Shown: positions 8,090-15,829, counted from the stretch's first letter. The stretch: DNA of 20,020 nt from an uncultured Flavobacteriales bacterium (GCA_946478675.1 CAMLEF010000040.1:1-20020), one strand, 5' to 3'. Made by a program: numbers and translations. Notes: generated from the sequence alone by a model not told the origin.

Positions 8090-8497
8090 ATGAAAAACGG
8101 TTTTAATTTTTCTTACGACGAATCGCTCGGCGCGGTAGTGATGGAATGGAACGGCTATTTCACCAGTGAGCAGTTCCGCCTCGGTACGGAATTTATGCTG
8201 GAGATGCTGAAGCAGCACAAAGCGAACAAAGTGCTGGCGCTGATCCAGGACATGGTGCTCATCGGTATGGAAGACCAGCAATGGCTCGAAAAAGAATTTC
8301 TCCCGCGCGCGATCGACGCCGGTTTCAAAGCCTGCGCGATGCTGACGCCGAAACATTATTTCAATAAAGTCGCTGTCGAGAACGTTACTTATAAAATCGA
8401 CCAGCAAAAGCTTCGCGTGAGCCTCTTCAACACGGAAGAAGACGCGCGCAACTGGCTGCGGTCGTTTCAAATTGAAAACTCATTTTCGGAAAACTGA
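8090..8497 (+). CDS. SpoIIAA/STAS-like domain protein
   Basis: A 135-residue cytoplasmic protein with the alternating strand/helix pattern of SpoIIAA-like (STAS/CRAL-TRIO-like) domains: LGAVVMEWNGYFTSEQF, a helix, NKVLALIQDM, DQQWLEKEFLPRAIDAGFKACAML, and the C-terminal VSLFNTEEDARNWL typical of the family. It follows the PP2C phosphatase gene by 63 bp and precedes the acetyltransferase by 5 bp. By analogy with SpoIIE acting on SpoIIAA it is a plausible phosphatase substrate. However, I cannot point to the canonical D-S phosphorylation motif of anti-sigma antagonists, so this is inference. A near-consensus -7 element (TACGTTTC, 8068-8075) may give it a separate promoter. Confidence 0.8.
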   Translation: MKNGFNFSYDESLGAVVMEWNGYFTSEQFRLGTEFMLEMLKQHKANKVLALIQDMVLIGMEDQQWLEKEFLPRAIDAGFKACAMLTPKHYFNKVAVENVTYKIDQQKLRVSLFNTEEDARNWLRSFQIENSFSEN

Positions 8498-8502
8498 GAA
8501 CT

Positions 8503-9030
8503 GTGGCTGACCCGTTCCTGTTGGAAATCCGCCGGGCAAAATCTTCCGATGCTGCAGCGCTGCGTGAATTGTCGGAGCATGCATTCCGTACCGCTTATTC
8601 CTGGTACAACACGCCGGAAGATATGGAGCAGTACGTTCGCGAACATTTCAACGCGGCGACGATTGAAAAAGAAGTAGCCGATCCTTCCCTTTATTATTTA
8701 CTGGCGTTCGAAGAAAACGAATTGGTCGGCTATGCGAAGCTCGACCTGCAAACGGAAGTGTTGCGTGACTGCGGCGAACGTCCGTTGGAAATTGCGCGGC
8801 TGTATACGAAACCGGAACGCATCGGCGGTGGTATCGGAAAGCAGCTGGTAGATGCCGTCGCGGATTATGCGCAGCAAAACGGTTTCGATTGCGTTTGCCT
8901 CGGTGTTTGGCAGAAGAATGAAAAGGCGGTGAAATTTTACAAACGCGAAGGATTCGTCATCACCGGCACGACCACGTTTGTCCTCGGCAGCGATCCGCAG
9001 GATGACTTCATCATGGTGAAACGCGTGTGA
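8503..9030 (+). CDS. GNAT N-acetyltransferase, PaiA-like
   Basis: 175 residues of GNAT fold. Acetyl-CoA binding motif A is LYTKPERIGGGIGKQLV (100-116, R/Q-x-x-G-x-G/A type). The C-terminal CLGVWQKNEKAVKFYKREGF (132-151) and the end FVLGSDPQDDFIMVKR resemble the PaiA polyamine-acetyltransferase group. The substrate is not provable from sequence. The start is GTG at 8503, five bases after the STAS-like gene stop. The first ATG in frame would delete the first conserved strand (LEIRRAKSSDAAAL), so GTG is preferred. Its stop (ends 9030) directly abuts the stop of the convergent lipoprotein gene (9031) with no spacer. Confidence 0.9.
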   Translation: MADPFLLEIRRAKSSDAAALRELSEHAFRTAYSWYNTPEDMEQYVREHFNAATIEKEVADPSLYYLLAFEENELVGYAKLDLQTEVLRDCGERPLEIARLYTKPERIGGGIGKQLVDAVADYAQQNGFDCVCLGVWQKNEKAVKFYKREGFVITGTTTFVLGSDPQDDFIMVKRV

Positions 9031-9201
9031 TCATTTTTTCCCCGCGCGGGAGATGATGAACACGAGCAGCGCGATGATCAGCACGACGAGAAGGATGCCG
9101 GCCCAGAAACCGGTCTTGAAAATTCCGCCGATCACTTCACATCCGGCCAGGAAGAAAATGATGCAGGCGAAAAAAGCATAAGCAAGCGTACGGCTGTTCA
9201 T
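9031..9201 (-). CDS. Small membrane lipoprotein, 56 residues
   Basis: The protein starts MNSRTLAYAFFACIIFFLAG with Cys21 completing an LAGC lipobox, then EVIGGIFKTGF and a second hydrophobic helix (about 33-51), ending SRAGKK. So it would be both lipid-anchored and membrane-spanning, with a short basic tail inside. Small proteins of this type are common in Bacteroidota and often annotated only as hypothetical. Its ATG overlaps the TGA stop of the iron-permease-family gene (ATGA, 9198-9201), suggesting translational coupling. Function unknown. Confidence 0.8.
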   Translation of the reverse strand: MNSRTLAYAFFACIIFFLAGCEVIGGIFKTGFWAGILLVVLIIALLVFIISRAGKK

Positions 9202-9698
9202 GAGGCTTTCTTTTGTTCGTTCATAGCTTCCGGCTTTTGCGGAAAGCGGGATTTGCGTTTGTATTCGTGCTGCTTCTTCGCTTCGTCGATCGAATGCGAT
9301 TGCAGCAGGCTTTCTTCTTCTTTCACGAGCTCGCTCAGCTGCGTGTAATATTTCTGGATCACTTTCAATTCGTCTTCCGTGATGTTCTCGATATTGACGA
9401 GACGATTGCTCGCATGATCATGCGCGGCCAGCAGTTCGTTCAGCTTGAGGTGCAGCGCGAGCGAATCTTTATTCTGCGTTTTCTGGATGAGGAACACCAT
9501 CAGGAACGTGATGATCGTGGTGCCGGTGTTGATGACGAGTTGCCAGGTTTCGGAATAATGAAAGACCGGGCCGGTTACTGCCCAGCCGATGACCAGCAGC
9601 AGCGCGCCCATGAACGCGCCTGTCGAGCCCGCAGCCCGTGTTACTGACGATGCAAACCGTTCGAAAAATCCTCCGCGCGTAGTTGTTGCTTCTTTCAT
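9198..9698 (-). CDS. Low-affinity iron permease family (Fet4-like, PF04120) membrane protein
   Basis: 166 residues from the ATG at 9698. Family hallmarks are FERFASSVTRAAGSTGAF (12-29), the helix GALLLVIGWAVTGPVF, and SETWQLVINTGTTIITFLMV followed by FLIQKTQNKDSLALHLKLNEL. The C-terminal third is charged and probably helical (about 105-150). Bacterial members are much shorter than fungal Fet4, and iron transport has not generally been shown for them, so the name reflects family only. A longer frame from an ATG at 9737 exists, but the extra 13 residues lack family resemblance. Co-transcribed with the small lipoprotein gene, with a 4-bp overlap. Confidence 0.88.
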   Translation of the reverse strand: MKEATTTRGGFFERFASSVTRAAGSTGAFMGALLLVIGWAVTGPVFHYSETWQLVINTGTTIITFLMVFLIQKTQNKDSLALHLKLNELLAAHDHASNRLVNIENITEDELKVIQKYYTQLSELVKEEESLLQSHSIDEAKKQHEYKRKSRFPQKPEAMNEQKKAS

Positions 9699-9796
9699 GC
9701 ACACAGCGGAAGAAAATCCATGCCATTCCGCTTTCACGAAGAAGCAGCGCTAAAAACCGAAGGCATTTTGCGGAAGAAATTCCCCGGATTTTCCCA

Positions 9797-9828
9797 TTGT
9801 GTAGCCCTCGCCGCGATTTGTATCTTAG
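9797..9828 (+). promoter_or_regulatory. Candidate promoter for the DUF1761 gene
   Basis: TTG (9797-9799) and TATCTTAG (9821-9828, one mismatch to TAnnTTTG) are separated by 21 bp, near the spacing expected for Bacteroidota sigma-A. The -7 element lies 19 bp before the ATG at 9848. Confidence 0.4.
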
Positions 9829-9847
9829 CGACAAATCCAAACTCGCT

Positions 9848-10360
9848 ATGGCAATCACCTACCTGCTCCTTACCGCACTGATCCCGTTATTTACCGGGTT
9901 CATCTGGTACAACAACAAACTCTTCGGCAAAACCTGGATGACGGGCGCCGGCCTCACGGAAGAACAGCTGAAAGGCGGCAACATGGTCAAGATCTTCGCA
10001 CTGACGTACGTGCTCGGTTTTCTCGTCAGCGTCGGGCTCATGTTCCTGGTCATTCACCAGTTTCATTTTTACTCCATCCTCGCCAATGAGCCGGGCATCA
10101 GAGATCCGAATACGGAAGTTGGAAAAATGGCGAAAGAGTTTATGGAGAAATACGGCCACAACTTCCGTACGTTCAAGCACGGCATGTTTCACGGTGTGCT
10201 CGGCGCGATCTTCCTCGCCATCCCGGTGCTCGGCATCAACACGCTGTTCGAACGCCGTTCGTTCAAATACTTCGCAGTGAATGCCGGCTACTGGATCATC
10301 ACGATGATGATCATGGGCGGCGTGATCTGCCAGCTGCTGCCTGTCGCCGGCAATTCCTGA
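9848..10360 (+). CDS. DUF1761 family integral membrane protein
   Basis: 170 residues with four predicted helices (about 3-20, 48-68, 108-125 and 143-165). The family-like segment is WYNNKLFGKTWMTGAGLTEEQL (in part, about 21-42). The ORF remains open upstream to 9683, but the ATG at 9848 starts the conserved first helix and sits just after a promoter-like sequence, so it is chosen. Monocistronic: divergent from the iron-permease-family gene and terminated by the hairpin at 10376-10410. Function of the family is unknown. Confidence 0.88.
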   Translation: MAITYLLLTALIPLFTGFIWYNNKLFGKTWMTGAGLTEEQLKGGNMVKIFALTYVLGFLVSVGLMFLVIHQFHFYSILANEPGIRDPNTEVGKMAKEFMEKYGHNFRTFKHGMFHGVLGAIFLAIPVLGINTLFERRSFKYFAVNAGYWIITMMIMGGVICQLLPVAGNS

Positions 10361-10375
10361 GCAATTCGACAATAC

Positions 10376-10410
10376 CAAAAGAGCCGTGACGAATCATCAC
10401 GGCTCTTTTG
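10376..10410. terminator. Bidirectional intrinsic terminator
   Basis: A perfect 14-bp stem, CAAAAGAGCCGTGA / TCACGGCTCTTTTG, with a 7-nt loop and A/T tracts on both sides (plus strand ...TTTTGTTTTC). It sits between convergent ends: the DUF1761 gene (ends 10360, plus) and homoserine dehydrogenase (ends 10429, minus). It should terminate both, marking the end of the sulfur operon. Confidence 0.92.
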
Positions 10411-10428
10411 TTTTCAGCAGGATTCAAA

Positions 10429-11640
10429 TTATTCGACGGCGCAAACGAAGAGTTTCGAATCGCGGTTGCCTTTCAGTTTGTACAGCGACCGGAAGCCGAC
10501 TTCGGCAATGATGAAATTCATGCCGGGCGAACGGTATTCTTCTTCGATGCTGCGGATGTCCAGCCCTTCAAGCTCCGCGCCTTCGCTGTAGCGGATGTAC
10601 ACTTTGATCGTGAAATCCGTTTCGAGCAGCTGCGACGGGTTGTAATTTTCCTGCTGCGCGTTTTTCAGCTTCTTCAGCTTTTTGTAAGCGTAGCGGTAGT
10701 TGTACGTCAGCGCGGAAATATCCGAGAGCACGGCGCTGCCCGTCGGATGGCTGCCTGCGCCTTTGCCGGTGAACGTCTGCTTGCAGGAGAACGCGCCTTC
10801 GACTTCGATGCCGTTGTACTCGTACATCACTTTGAAAAGCTCGTCGTCGGGACGAACGAAGCGCGGCATCACGTACACGCGGAACTTGTCGCCGGATTTT
10901 GCAGCGGAGGCGATGAGCTTGATGCGCAATCCTTTCTCGCGCGCATAACGGATGTCGTTGAACGTGATGTTCTGGATGCCGAGCGTCAGCACCTGTTCCG
11001 GTTTGAGAATGACGCCGAACGCGTGAACACCGAGCAGGCACAGCTTGTACATCGTGTCGAAGCCGGCCACGTCGAGCCACGGATCCACTTCGGCAAAACC
11101 GCTCTTCTGTGCGTCGCTGAGCACTTCGCCATAATCCTTGCTCTCGAGCTCCATGCGCGTGAGGATGTAGTTCGTGGTGCCGTTGAGAATGCCGCGCAGG
11201 CTGCTGAGCAACTCGTTGTCGTAATATTCTTCGAGCGTGCGGATGATCGGGATGCTGCCGCCGGCTGAACCTTCGTAAATGAGCGCGACGTTGTGCTCTT
11301 CCTGCAAACGGTAAAGCTCATCGAAATACGTGGCGAGCATTTTTTTGCTGGCGCTGACGACGCTCGTGCCGTTCTGCATCGCTTTCTTCACGATGGCGAA
11401 CGCTTCGTCGGTATCATTGATCATTTCTATGACCACGTCGAGGTCCTGGCGATCGAGAATGTCGTTTTTGTCGTACGTGATCAGCGAAGCATCGACGCTG
11501 CGTTGTTTCGCCGGGTCTTTCACGCAGATGCGGCGGATGTCGGCCTGTAGCACTTCGGAATGATTGAGCACTTCGTAAAGTCCTTGGCCGACGCAGCCGA
11601 AACCGAACAGCGCGACCGAGATTTTTTCATTTTCAGACAT
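10429..11640 (-). CDS. hom: Homoserine dehydrogenase
   Basis: 403 residues. NAD(P)H-dependent reduction of aspartate semialdehyde to homoserine, the precursor of methionine and threonine. The Rossmann motif GFGCVGQG is at 13-20. The catalytic domain shows EGSAGGSIPIIRTLE (123-137), ILNGTTNYILTRM (151-163), and GFAEVDPWLDVAGFDTMYKL (181-200) with the expected Asp195 and Lys199. The family signature GKGAGSHPTGSAVLSDI is at 292-308. It is monofunctional: no aspartokinase domain is fused. The last 70 residues may form an ACT-like or degenerate regulatory region. It is the last gene of the sulfur operon, 39 bp after the HAD gene and followed by a strong terminator. Its place here links carbon-acceptor supply to sulfide production, which suits methionine synthesis. 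Confidence 0.95.
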   Translation of the reverse strand: MSENEKISVALFGFGCVGQGLYEVLNHSEVLQADIRRICVKDPAKQRSVDASLITYDKNDILDRQDLDVVIEMINDTDEAFAIVKKAMQNGTSVVSASKKMLATYFDELYRLQEEHNVALIYEGSAGGSIPIIRTLEEYYDNELLSSLRGILNGTTNYILTRMELESKDYGEVLSDAQKSGFAEVDPWLDVAGFDTMYKLCLLGVHAFGVILKPEQVLTLGIQNITFNDIRYAREKGLRIKLIASAAKSGDKFRVYVMPRFVRPDDELFKVMYEYNGIEVEGAFSCKQTFTGKGAGSHPTGSAVLSDISALTYNYRYAYKKLKKLKNAQQENYNPSQLLETDFTIKVYIRYSEGAELEGLDIRSIEEEYRSPGMNFIIAEVGFRSLYKLKGNRDSKLFVCAVE

Positions 11641-11679
11641 GATGGGTTGGTGTTGATTGGGTTGTTGAGCAATTCGAAA

Positions 11680-12294
11680 TTAAAATGCGATGCCTTCTTT
11701 CATCAGCGCCTCTTCGAGCTGCGAGGAAGAAGTAACGATGATGCCTTTGATGCCGGCATCCGCTGCGCCAACGACATTCGGTGCGGTGTCGTCGAGAAAG
11801 AGCGCTTCACCGGGAGCAATGCCGAGATAGTCGAGCACGATGGTGTACGCCAGTTTTTCCGGTTTGCGCGCGCGAATCTCGTGCGAGCTGAAAATGTGTT
11901 CGAAATGCGAAAGCACTTCCGCGTATTTCGCCGGCCAGACTTTCGCGTGCGAAGCGTTTGTATTCGTAAGCGCAACGAGGCGGTAATTTTTCTTCAGCTT
12001 CGCGAGCAGCTTCGGCATGGCCGGGTACACGTCGAGGTAAATGTCGCACCAGCCTTTCTCGAATTCCGCAATGCTCAGCGGGAAACCGATCAGCGTGGAA
12101 ACATGCTGCGCATATTCTTCGATTGTGAGTTTGTCTTCCGAAAAGAGATCGTACGCTTCATCGAATTTGAAACGCTTGCGGATCGTTTCATACGGAAGCT
12201 TCGACGTTTCTTCCCACGAGGCAAACGCGCGTCCGAAAGAAACATCGAACACAACTTTCCCGAGATCGAAGAGGAGGACTTTGTAGTGGCTCAT
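11680..12294 (-). CDS. HAD superfamily hydrolase (YihX-like, HAD-IA)
   Basis: 204 residues from MSHYKVLLFDLGKVVFDV. The nucleophile is Asp10 in FDLGKV. The second motif-I Asp is replaced by Gly, as in the YihX / glucose-1-phosphatase-like group. Motif II is LVALTNTN, the motif III Lys is in ARKPEKLAY and motif IV is FLDDTAPNVVGAADAG. Substrate unknown. It lies 4 bp after the cysH stop and 39 bp before hom, so it belongs to the operon. A role in clearing a phosphorylated by-product is conceivable but not shown. A six-residue longer frame was not chosen because the ATG at 12294 directly precedes the conserved first strand. Confidence 0.9.
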   Translation of the reverse strand: MSHYKVLLFDLGKVVFDVSFGRAFASWEETSKLPYETIRKRFKFDEAYDLFSEDKLTIEEYAQHVSTLIGFPLSIAEFEKGWCDIYLDVYPAMPKLLAKLKKNYRLVALTNTNASHAKVWPAKYAEVLSHFEHIFSSHEIRARKPEKLAYTIVLDYLGIAPGEALFLDDTAPNVVGAADAGIKGIIVTSSSQLEEALMKEGIAF

Positions 12295-12298
12295 GGTT

Positions 12299-12946
12299 TC
12301 AGATATGCAATCCACATTCCGTTTTCGAGCGGTTCACCCAACGTCCTTCTCTTCCGCGTCCTTTCACCGTGCAATGAATGCAGCCGACCGAATTGAAACC
12401 GTGCGCCACCAGCGGGTGCGGCGGGAGCTGGTGCTTTTGTAAATATTCTTTCGCCGCTTCTTCGCTGAGATCGATGATGGGGTAAAATTTCACCAGTCCG
12501 CCTTTCTCTTCGAAGACATTCATCTGCTTGCGGTAATTATTCTGCGACTGCATGAGCCCCGACACCCACACATCGTATCCCGGCTTCAGCTTGTCGAGCG
12601 GCTCCACTTTGTTGATCGAGCAGCAGAGATCAGGATCCTTGCTCCAGGTCTGGTCTTCCTTCGTGAATTTGTTTTTCCATTCTTCCGGCAACACATCCTT
12701 CACGCGAAGGTTCAGCAGCTTCGTAAGCACTTCTTTGTATTGCAGTGTTTCGGCGAAGTGATACGTCGTGTCGAGGAACAACACTTCCTGTTCCGGGCGG
12801 ATCGTGCTGAAGAGGTGCAGCAGGATGGCGGAAGTGGTTCCGAAAGAAGACGTGAAAAGAACTTTATGGAAATCGTGATACAATTCTTTCACGCGTTCCT
12901 CCGGTGTCAGCACACGGTATTTTTCATTCAGCACGTCGAGGTTCAT
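12299..12946 (-). CDS. cysH: Adenylyl-sulfate (APS) reductase, [4Fe-4S] type
   Basis: 215 residues, starting MNLDVLNEKYRVLTPEERVK. The PAPS/APS reductase fold is shown by TSSFGTTSAILLHLF (32-46) and LFLDTTYHFAETLQY. Cys108-Cys109 (DLCCSINKVEPL) and Cys189-x-x-Cys192 (VGCIHCT) are the CC...CxxC cluster ligands that distinguish APS-using reductases from the cluster-free PAPS enzyme. The catalytic Cys211 is in KTECGLH at the C-terminus. The enzyme reduces APS to sulfite and AMP with thioredoxin or a similar donor, so no APS kinase is needed. The open frame extends far upstream, but that part is a shadow of the preceding gene. The ATG at 12946 overlaps its TGA (ATGA), indicating translational coupling. 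The ATP sulfurylase that makes APS is not in this window. Confidence 0.95.
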   Translation of the reverse strand: MNLDVLNEKYRVLTPEERVKELYHDFHKVLFTSSFGTTSAILLHLFSTIRPEQEVLFLDTTYHFAETLQYKEVLTKLLNLRVKDVLPEEWKNKFTKEDQTWSKDPDLCCSINKVEPLDKLKPGYDVWVSGLMQSQNNYRKQMNVFEEKGGLVKFYPIIDLSEEAAKEYLQKHQLPPHPLVAHGFNSVGCIHCTVKGRGREGRWVNRSKTECGLHI

Positions 12947-14457
12947 GACAGGAAAGTTTTCACGATAATGTTTAAGCTGATGATGATGACGAGCATTCCG
13001 ACAAGGATCAGTCCGTTGCGGACGGAGATGCGCGCCGACAGCCAGATCGAGAACGGTGCAGCGCACATCCCGCCAATTACCAGCCCGAGGATGATCGTCC
13101 AGTGCTGGATGCCGATCATGAAGAAGAACGTCACCGAGCTGATCACCGCCACGAAGAATTTCGCCGCGTGCGCCGATCCGATCGAATAGCGTAAGTCGCG
13201 GCCGCCGGCCACCAGCGTCGTGGTAACGATCGGTCCCCAGCCGCCGCCGCCGACGGAATCGAGGAAGCCGCCGAGGCTCGCGAGCACGCCCATGCGACGG
13301 ATCTTTTTCCTGCGTTTGTTTTTCGGGCCGATCGCTTTGCGCACGATGAGAATGCCGAGCACCAGCGTGTAAACGGCGACGAACGGTCTTACGTAAAGCA
13401 TTTTTGATTTCAGCAGCGAAACCGTGCAAGCGCCGATGATCGCGCCGACCGCGCCGGGAATCAGCAGCTTGCGGAAAAGCTTGACGTTGATGTTGCGGTA
13501 ACGGAGATACACCAGCGAAGAAGTGCCTGTCGTAAAAATTTCCGAAGCGTGCATGCTCGCGCTCGCCACCGCAGGAGAAATTCCGAACGAAAGCAGGAAC
13601 GTCGTTGTGCTCACGCCATACGCCATGCCGAGCGATCCGTCGATCAGCTGCGCGATGAAACCGCCGAGTATCCACCAGAGAATATTCGAGTCGATCGAGT
13701 CGGCGATCTTCCCGGCGACGGCTTCGATGGGCACGTATTTGAACAGCAGGTGGCCCGTGATCATCAGCGCGATGGCGGAAGCGGCATAAAGGGTAATGGT
13801 GCGCGTGCGTTTTTGAAAACGTTTTTTCTTGTCGTCTTTCTGCACGAGCACCGCCGTCGCTTCATTGAGCGCTTTTACTTTTTCCGCGAAATCGCCGCTG
13901 AGCTTTCCGCGCAGCTCGTTCAGTTTTCCGATGGAAACCTGAACGCCGTCGGGAAGCGATTCATCAAACACTTCGCGCAACCGTTTCGCCATCGTCGGCG
14001 ATTTTCCATTGGTGGAGATCGCAATTTTCAGATCGCCTTTGCGCACGACGGACGACAAATAGAAATCGCAAAGGCCGGGCTTATCTGCTACGTTGACGAG
14101 CAGGTTCTGCCGGTGCGCTTCGAGGGCGAGTTCTTCGGAGACGGCGTGATCGTTAATGGCGATGAAGACCAGGTCGGCTTCTTCGAAATCGGCGGGAATG
14201 GCTTCGCGCTCGAAGAGCAGCAGGTTCGTGAACTCTTTCGAGAGCTCTGAAATTTCCGGGCTGATCTCTTTCGCGACGAGCGTGATGGCTGTTGCAGGAC
14301 TGTTGGAGAGCAGCGCCTGCAATTTTTCAAACGCCACTTTTCCGCCGCCGATCAGCAGCACGCGCAGCTCTTCCAGCTTCAGGAAAACCGGGAAGAGCGG
14401 ATTTTCACTCCCCGCGTCCGCCGCCGATTCGATCAGGTCCTCACTTTGCGTCTTCAT
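12943..14457 (-). CDS. Fusion: precorrin-2 dehydrogenase/sirohydrochlorin ferrochelatase (MET8/CysG-N) with TSUP (TauE/SafE) exporter
   Basis: 504 residues with two modules. Residues about 20-205 resemble Met8p/CysG N-terminal siroheme synthase: an NAD-binding loop VLLIGGGKVAFEK (33-45), VNVADKPGLCDFYLSSVV (121-138) with Asp125 at the position of the catalytic Asp, and AISTNGKSPTMAKRLRE (146-161). A basic linker leads to a TSUP/TauE-SafE membrane domain (about 220-504), with helices at 221-239 and from 258 on, and motifs GGFIAQLIDGSLGMAYG (265-281) and GGFLDSVGGGGWGPIV (396-411). The first half makes siroheme from the product of CobA, two genes upstream. The second is a probable sulfite or organosulfonate exporter. 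Fusing cofactor supply to export of the substrate of the same reductase is notable. It overlaps DUF2490 by 17 bp and cysH by 4 bp. Confidence 0.93.
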   Translation of the reverse strand: MKTQSEDLIESAADAGSENPLFPVFLKLEELRVLLIGGGKVAFEKLQALLSNSPATAITLVAKEISPEISELSKEFTNLLLFEREAIPADFEEADLVFIAINDHAVSEELALEAHRQNLLVNVADKPGLCDFYLSSVVRKGDLKIAISTNGKSPTMAKRLREVFDESLPDGVQVSIGKLNELRGKLSGDFAEKVKALNEATAVLVQKDDKKKRFQKRTRTITLYAASAIALMITGHLLFKYVPIEAVAGKIADSIDSNILWWILGGFIAQLIDGSLGMAYGVSTTTFLLSFGISPAVASASMHASEIFTTGTSSLVYLRYRNINVKLFRKLLIPGAVGAIIGACTVSLLKSKMLYVRPFVAVYTLVLGILIVRKAIGPKNKRRKKIRRMGVLASLGGFLDSVGGGGWGPIVTTTLVAGGRDLRYSIGSAHAAKFFVAVISSVTFFFMIGIQHWTIILGLVIGGMCAAPFSIWLSARISVRNGLILVGMLVIIISLNIIVKTFLS

Positions 14458-15172
14458 GTTTCAGGTTCCATTCCCAGGTGAGGCCGCCACGAACGATGTG
14501 CTGCAGCTCTGCTTTCTGACTGTTGGTTTGCAGGTAAAGATTCAGGTACTGCAGCTGCACTGCGAACGCCGGGCTGAAGCGATAACCGGCACCCGCATAC
14601 GCACGGTTTTGGTCGAAGGCCGAGAAGCAGCCGTTCTTCAGCGCGAAAAACAGCTCATCGCCTGCAGCGAGATAAATTCCTTTCGAAGGCGTTTTTCCCA
14701 ACGGAAAATTCCAGTCGCAACGGAAGCGCGCGCGGAACGAATGGAAGCTGTAATCTTCGTGCAGCTCATCGCCGTTGTATTCGCGGATCAATCGCTGCTC
14801 GATGCGCAGGCGCGGATAAAAAGTGCCCGCTTTCGTTTTAAACTTTTTCCCGATCTCCTGCCACGGGCGCCATTCCGGGCGCGGCGGTTTCCCGTTCGGG
14901 TTCGGGTACAGGCTGAAATAGCCAACGCCCGCAGTGAAGATGACTTTGTTCGTCGTCACGTAGCTGATACCCGGCCGCACGATCAGCGTGTTCCAGTCGC
15001 CGTCGGTGTATTCGTAGCGCGCCTGGAGATCGAGCGTTGCCGTCCAGTGATCGGAGAAATTCACCGTTCCGAAAAAAGTCCCCCACGCGAGGTAACGGGT
15101 GGTTACCTGCGCGGGAGCTTGTTCCGGGTGAAACATCAAAAGAGAAAAGAGGGCGATAAAAAGTGTTCGCAT
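14441..15172 (-). CDS. DUF2490 family protein, probable outer-membrane beta-barrel
   Basis: 243 residues from MRTLFIALFSLLMF (signal peptide to about residue 22, ending PAQ). The mature part is rich in alternating aromatic strands (FSDHWTATLDLQARYEY, AGVGYFSLYPNPNGKPPRP, FYPRLRIEQRLIREY, YAGAGYRFSPAFAVQLQYL), as in DUF2490 proteins, which are predicted small barrels. The ATG at 15172 lies one base after the peroxiredoxin stop and gives a clean signal peptide; the longer open frame does not. Its tight position in a sulfur operon suggests an envelope role in sulfur-compound passage, but this is inference and the family has no established function. Confidence 0.85.
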   Translation of the reverse strand: MRTLFIALFSLLMFHPEQAPAQVTTRYLAWGTFFGTVNFSDHWTATLDLQARYEYTDGDWNTLIVRPGISYVTTNKVIFTAGVGYFSLYPNPNGKPPRPEWRPWQEIGKKFKTKAGTFYPRLRIEQRLIREYNGDELHEDYSFHSFRARFRCDWNFPLGKTPSKGIYLAAGDELFFALKNGCFSAFDQNRAYAGAGYRFSPAFAVQLQYLNLYLQTNSQKAELQHIVRGGLTWEWNLKHEDAK

Positions 15173-15173
15173 T

Positions 15174-15809
15174 TTACAGGTTGGGTTGAGGCGTAGTACG
15201 AAGATACGGCTTGATGCGCGTGTGTCCTTTCGGAAATTTCGCAGGAATGTCTTCGTCCTTGATCGCCGGCGCAATTACCACATCTTCGCCGTATTTCCAG
15301 TCGGCCGGCGTGGCCACGCTGTAGTTCGCGGTCAGCTGCAGCGAATCGATCACGCGAAGCAGCTCGTCGAAGTTGCGGCCGGTGCTCGCGGGATACGTCA
15401 GCGTCAGCTTGATCTTTTTATCCGGGCCGATCACGAACACGGAACGCACGGTGAATTTGTCGTTCGCATTCGGGTGGATCATGTCGTACAGCGACGCCAC
15501 TTTTTTATCCGCATCCGCGATGATCGGGAAGTTCACGACGGTATGCTGCGTTTCGTTGATGTCCTTCACCCAGCCTTCGTGCGAATCCAGCGGATCGACG
15601 CTCACCGCGATGATCTTCACGTTGCGCTTGTCGAATTCCGGTTTCAGCTTCGCCGCGCGGCCGAGCTCTGTCGTGCACACCGGCGTGTAATCCGCAGGAT
15701 GGGAAAAGAGAACGGCCCATTTGTCGCCGATCCAGTTGTGGAAGGAGATTTCACCTTCCGTGGTTTGCGCCGTAAAGTCAGGCGCGAGGTCTCCGAGTCG
15801 TAAGCTCAT
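15174..15809 (-). CDS. 1-Cys peroxiredoxin (Prx6 type)
   Basis: 211 residues. The active site is HPADYTPVCTTELG with peroxidatic Cys45, and Pro38 and Thr42 in the P-x-x-x-T-x-x-C motif. No other cysteine is present, so it is a 1-Cys enzyme. The long C-terminal extension (ELLRVIDSLQL..., ATPADWKYGEDVVIAPAI) is the Prx6 dimerisation region. It detoxifies hydrogen peroxide and organic peroxides and needs an external thiol. It lies 20 bp after cobA and 1 bp before DUF2490. Co-expression with sulfite and sulfide production may protect the iron-sulfur enzymes of the operon from oxidation (inference). Confidence 0.95.
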   Translation of the reverse strand: MSLRLGDLAPDFTAQTTEGEISFHNWIGDKWAVLFSHPADYTPVCTTELGRAAKLKPEFDKRNVKIIAVSVDPLDSHEGWVKDINETQHTVVNFPIIADADKKVASLYDMIHPNANDKFTVRSVFVIGPDKKIKLTLTYPASTGRNFDELLRVIDSLQLTANYSVATPADWKYGEDVVIAPAIKDEDIPAKFPKGHTRIKPYLRTTPQPNL

Positions 15810-15829
15810 AATTGATGGTTGTTTGGATG

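Noticed and set aside
6860..8470. 536-codon open frame on the minus strand opposite the SpoIIE domain
   Set aside because: Antisense shadow of a high-GC gene: no domain, biased composition (His/Arg/Val-rich), and it crosses two well-supported plus-strand genes.
9683..9847. N-terminal extension of the DUF1761 frame
   Set aside because: It would cross the divergent gene's start and the promoter-like sequence. The extra residues are not hydrophobic or family-like.
12947..13675. Upstream extension of the cysH frame
   Set aside because: It overlaps the TSUP domain in another frame and is low-complexity Arg/His-rich. The ATG at 12946 coupled to the preceding stop is the credible start.
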